A stretch of DNA of 23,450 nucleotides, from the NCBI GenBank assembly GCA_036788095.1, contig DAIQOA010000056.1:1-23450 (forward strand). Direction: 5' to 3'. Both the position numbers and the translations under genes were made by a program. The DNA is from Anaerohabitans sp036788095 (GTDB lineage: Bacteria > Zhuqueibacterota > Zhuqueibacteria > Residuimicrobiales > Residuimicrobiaceae). The notes under the pieces were generated by a model, which was not told the origin of the DNA, ran no database searches, and saw only the letters and a program-made list of their open reading frames with translations. The first letter of the stretch is position 1. Each line of letters starts with the position of its first letter. This document shows, piece by piece, positions 20,758 to 23,450 of this stretch.

Positions 20758-23450
20758 ATGAGACGCTTGCTGAACCGGATTCCTCTGATGTTCATCCTTT
20801 GCGCCCTGCACCCTCTCGCCCTGCCGGCCGGAACCACCGGCAAAATAGCCGGACAGGTGGTGGATGCCGCCAGCAAAGAGGCTTTGCCGGGCGCGAATAT
20901 CGTCATCGAGGGAACCATGATGGGCGCGGTCACGGATATCGACGGCCAATACGTGATTCTCAATCTGCCCCCCGGCGCCTATGTCGTGACGGCCAAGATG
21001 ATCGGTTATACCGCCACGCGCATGGAAAACGTCAATGTCTCGATCGATCTGACAACGACCCTGGACTTTAAGCTCTCCAGCACGGTGCTGAATCTCGGCG
21101 AATCGATCACGGTGCTGGCGGAGCGGCCGATGGTGGTCAAGGATCAAACAGCGACGACCGCCGTGATGGGCGCTGAAAATATTCAAGCCCTGCCGGTCAC
21201 CGAGGTCGCCGAAGCCATCGAATTGCAGGCCGGGCTCATCAGAGATGCAGGCGGCGGTCTGCACATACGAGGCGGCCGAAGCGGCGAGATGAGCTATTGG
21301 ATCGACGGCATCCCGGTCACCGATGTCTATGACGGCTCCAGCGTGGTGGATGTCAATAAAAATATGGTGCAGGAGCTGCAGGTTGTTTCCGGAGCCTTTA
21401 ACGCGGAATACGGACAGGCCATGTCCGGCATTGTCAATATCGCCACCAAGGAGGGCAGCAACAAATGGGGCGGCAGCCTCAGCACCTATTTTGGCGATTT
21501 CCTCAGCAATCATGATAATATATTTATGAATATAAAAGACATCAATCCGGCCGCGATCCGCAACATCGACGCGAGCATTCAGGGCCCGCTCAAGAAGGAC
21601 AAGCTGTTTCTCTATATCAACGGCCGCGCCATCCATTTCGACGGCTATCAATACGGACAGCGCCGCTACACCCCGGGCGCAGTGACTCTGCTTGCGGAGG
21701 GCGTCTCCGGAGACTACCTGAGGCAGTACATGCCGGAGTATCTGCCGTTGGCGAGAGAGGGTCGCAACGATACCTACGGCATCCCCTATGTGTTGGGCTC
21801 CAATGCGCATGTGGATTCGATAGTCGTTGGGTCCAATTTTCCACAAAATTTCATCGGCAATGAGGATTCACTGTTTGCGGTGCTGTATAATCAATATCGC
21901 CAGGCCCATCAGGGCGGACGCGGCGATGACGCCTATGTCGCCATGAACTGGAACCGCAAGTATTACGCTCAGGGCAAATTGATTTACAAATTGACGCCGA
22001 ACGTCAAGATCGCCTATAACCTGATCTATGACGATGTGCACTATCAGGATTACAATCGCGACTATAAATATAATCCCGATGGGCAGGCGCAGCAATTCCG
22101 CATCGGCCAGACGCATATCGCACAGGTCACCCACACATTGTCGCAGCGCACCTTCTACACCATGGGGATCTCTTATTTCAGCAAAGAATACCGCCGGCAT
22201 ACCTACGAAGATGCCCATGACGCTCGTTATGTGCATCCTGATCTGAGCATTCAGAATCCGTTCAGTTTTAAGAGCGGCGGCACCGATAACAGCCGTTTCC
22301 AGCGCAACACCACGACCGGCCTGTTCAAATTTGATATCACCAGTCAGGCGACCAACACCCACCAGCTCAAGGCGGGGCTGGAATTCCGCCAGCACAAGCT
22401 CTATCAGCGCGACCTCACGCTGCGGCCCATCGAAACGCAGACCCAGATGGATTTCATCTTCAACAGTCCTTTTATCCAGACGCGCATCCTGCCCGACAGC
22501 ACCATCTATGCCAGTGAATACACGCACAAGCCACTGGAGTTTTCCGCCTATCTCCAGGACAAGATGGAATTCAAAAATTTCATCGTCAACCTCGGCGTGC
22601 GGTTGGATTATTTCAAGCCGCAAGGTCGGATTCTCACGGATGAGAGCGATCCCAGCATCTACAATCCCATCAAGCCGGAAAATCGATTCAAGGATTATGG
22701 CAGCGACGGCGTGGCCAACACGTTTGATCCGAACGGCACCGAGGGCAACGGCATCTGGGATGTGGGCGAGGAGGCGGTCAGCCTGGCCGAACGGGAATCG
22801 TATTGGTATAAAGAGACCAGCACCAAGCTCAACATCAGTCCGCGACTGGGTGTCTCCTTTCCCATCACCGATCGCGGGGTGATCCACTTTTCGTACGGTC
22901 ACTTTTTCCAGGTGCCGCGCTTTGAATTGCTGTATCAGAATCCGGATTTCGAATTGGGCACAGGCACGGGCAACATCGGCGTCATCGGCAATGCCGACCT
23001 GGAGCCCGAGCAGACCATCAGCGGCGAAATCGGCCTGCAGCAGCAGCTTTCAGATGATATCGCCATGGGCTTGACCGGCTATTTCCGCGATATTCGCAAT
23101 CTGGCCGGCACCCGCGCCGATGAGATTGTGCTGTTCGGCGGTTCGGCCCGATACAACAAATTGATCAACAGCGATTTCGGCTTTGTCAAAGGGGTCGTGT
23201 TTTCGCTCAGCAAACGCTTTTCCGGCGGCCTGTCCGCCTCCATGGACTATACGCTGCAGCAGGCCAAGGGCAGCAATTCCGATCCGGAACAGGCGCGCAA
23301 CGCGCTGGCCGGCGGCTCGCTGCCGGAGGTGCAATTGACGCCGCTGGATTGGGATCAGCACCACACCGTCAATGCTTCGGTCTCCTATGCCGGTCGCTCC
23401 TGGGGGGGCAGTTTGATCGGCCAGTGGGGCAGCGGCCTGCCGTTCACGCC
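20758..23450 (+). CDS. TonB-dependent receptor with carboxypeptidase-regulatory-like domain, 3' end beyond window
   Basis: 897 codons are open from ATG 20758 to the window edge without a stop. GGAG lies 7 bases before the ATG. A signal peptide (RRLLNRIPLMFILCALHPLALPAG) is followed by a carboxypeptidase-regulatory-like domain, about 29-107 ('KIAGQVVDAASKEALPGANI', 'GAVTDIDGQYVILNLPPGAY'). The plug domain is at about 142-237 ('LHIRGGRSGEMSYWIDGIPV', 'EYGQAMSGIVNIATKEG'). A beta-barrel follows with alternating aromatic strands. D657-E671 (DPNGTEGNGIWDVGE) looks like a calcium-binding loop in a barrel loop. The family moves large or scarce substrates across the outer membrane with TonB energy. 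The neighbours suggest a glycan ligand. No SusD-like lipoprotein is visible, though one could lie downstream. The last barrel strands are missing only because the window ends. Confidence 0.92.
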   Translation, partial: MRRLLNRIPLMFILCALHPLALPAGTTGKIAGQVVDAASKEALPGANIVIEGTMMGAVTDIDGQYVILNLPPGAYVVTAKMIGYTATRMENVNVSIDLTTTLDFKLSSTVLNLGESITVLAERPMVVKDQTATTAVMGAENIQALPVTEVAEAIELQAGLIRDAGGGLHIRGGRSGEMSYWIDGIPVTDVYDGSSVVDVNKNMVQELQVVSGAFNAEYGQAMSGIVNIATKEGSNKWGGSLSTYFGDFLSNHDNIFMNIKDINPAAIRNIDASIQGPLKKDKLFLYINGRAIHFDGYQYGQRRYTPGAVTLLAEGVSGDYLRQYMPEYLPLAREGRNDTYGIPYVLGSNAHVDSIVVGSNFPQNFIGNEDSLFAVLYNQYRQAHQGGRGDDAYVAMNWNRKYYAQGKLIYKLTPNVKIAYNLIYDDVHYQDYNRDYKYNPDGQAQQFRIGQTHIAQVTHTLSQRTFYTMGISYFSKEYRRHTYEDAHDARYVHPDLSIQNPFSFKSGGTDNSRFQRNTTTGLFKFDITSQATNTHQLKAGLEFRQHKLYQRDLTLRPIETQTQMDFIFNSPFIQTRILPDSTIYASEYTHKPLEFSAYLQDKMEFKNFIVNLGVRLDYFKPQGRILTDESDPSIYNPIKPENRFKDYGSDGVANTFDPNGTEGNGIWDVGEEAVSLAERESYWYKETSTKLNISPRLGVSFPITDRGVIHFSYGHFFQVPRFELLYQNPDFELGTGTGNIGVIGNADLEPEQTISGEIGLQQQLSDDIAMGLTGYFRDIRNLAGTRADEIVLFGGSARYNKLINSDFGFVKGVVFSLSKRFSGGLSASMDYTLQQAKGSNSDPEQARNALAGGSLPEVQLTPLDWDQHHTVNASVSYAGRSWGGSLIGQWGSGLPFT

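Noticed and set aside
20590..22902. Long minus-strand open frames (up to 418 and 344 codons) opposite the TonB receptor
   Set aside because: They are antisense to a clear receptor with signal peptide, plug and barrel; their proteins are low-quality, rich in I/H/D/R, with no domain, and their starts have no ribosome-binding sites.

Overview
The window reads as a chromosome fragment from an uncultured, Gram-negative bacterium of the FCB superphylum, most like the candidate division KSB1 / Calditrichota lineages. This is an inference from protein style. Two proteins end in type IX secretion (T9SS) type A sorting domains with the YPNPFN signature. One is an FG-GAP/ASPIC-UnbV protein, and the outer-membrane receptor carries a carboxypeptidase-regulatory-like domain. 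All of this sits beside Wood-Ljungdahl (CODH/acetyl-CoA synthase) genes. No rRNA, tRNA, CRISPR array, transposase or phage gene was seen.

Region 1 (1-2945, + strand) is the end of a Wood-Ljungdahl operon. It holds the C-terminus of the corrinoid iron-sulfur protein large subunit, a RACo-type reductive activator of corrinoid proteins, a DUF3786 protein and a small cysteine-rich protein. The last three are joined by overlapping stop/start codons. Region 2 (2946-4900, + strand) holds four small genes: a DUF4405-type membrane protein, an SRPBCC-fold protein, a four-helix membrane protein and a 59-residue zinc-ribbon protein. Region 3 (4901-8646) holds an uncharacterised protein overlapping a T9SS-sorted protein, then a convergent secreted FG-GAP/ASPIC protein.

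Region 4 (8647-23450) looks like a carbohydrate-use locus. It has a secreted GH78 alpha-L-rhamnosidase overlapping a large lipoprotein with glycosidase-like character. A minus-strand pair follows, a Tat-exported TIM-barrel-like protein and a DUF169 protein, facing a divergent ABC sugar importer (binding lipoprotein and two permeases, no ATPase in the window). Last comes a TonB-dependent receptor cut off by the window end. A plausible flow is receptor uptake across the outer membrane, periplasmic cleavage by the rhamnosidase and companions, then import by the MalEFG-like system. The sugar specificity is inferred only from the GH78 gene.

The most interesting non-coding signal is promoter architecture. 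Several intergenic regions carry TTG-type -35 and TA-rich -10 boxes exactly 17 bp apart. In the sugar locus the -35 boxes share an extended CTTGT(A/T)TT core. Two perfect 12-bp copies face away from each other between the divergent Tat/DUF169 and ABC operons, each in the -35 position of its own promoter, and a perfect 18-bp dyad lies just downstream of the ABC-side promoter. A second item is a compact, nested inverted-repeat element at 14157-14239 between convergent genes.
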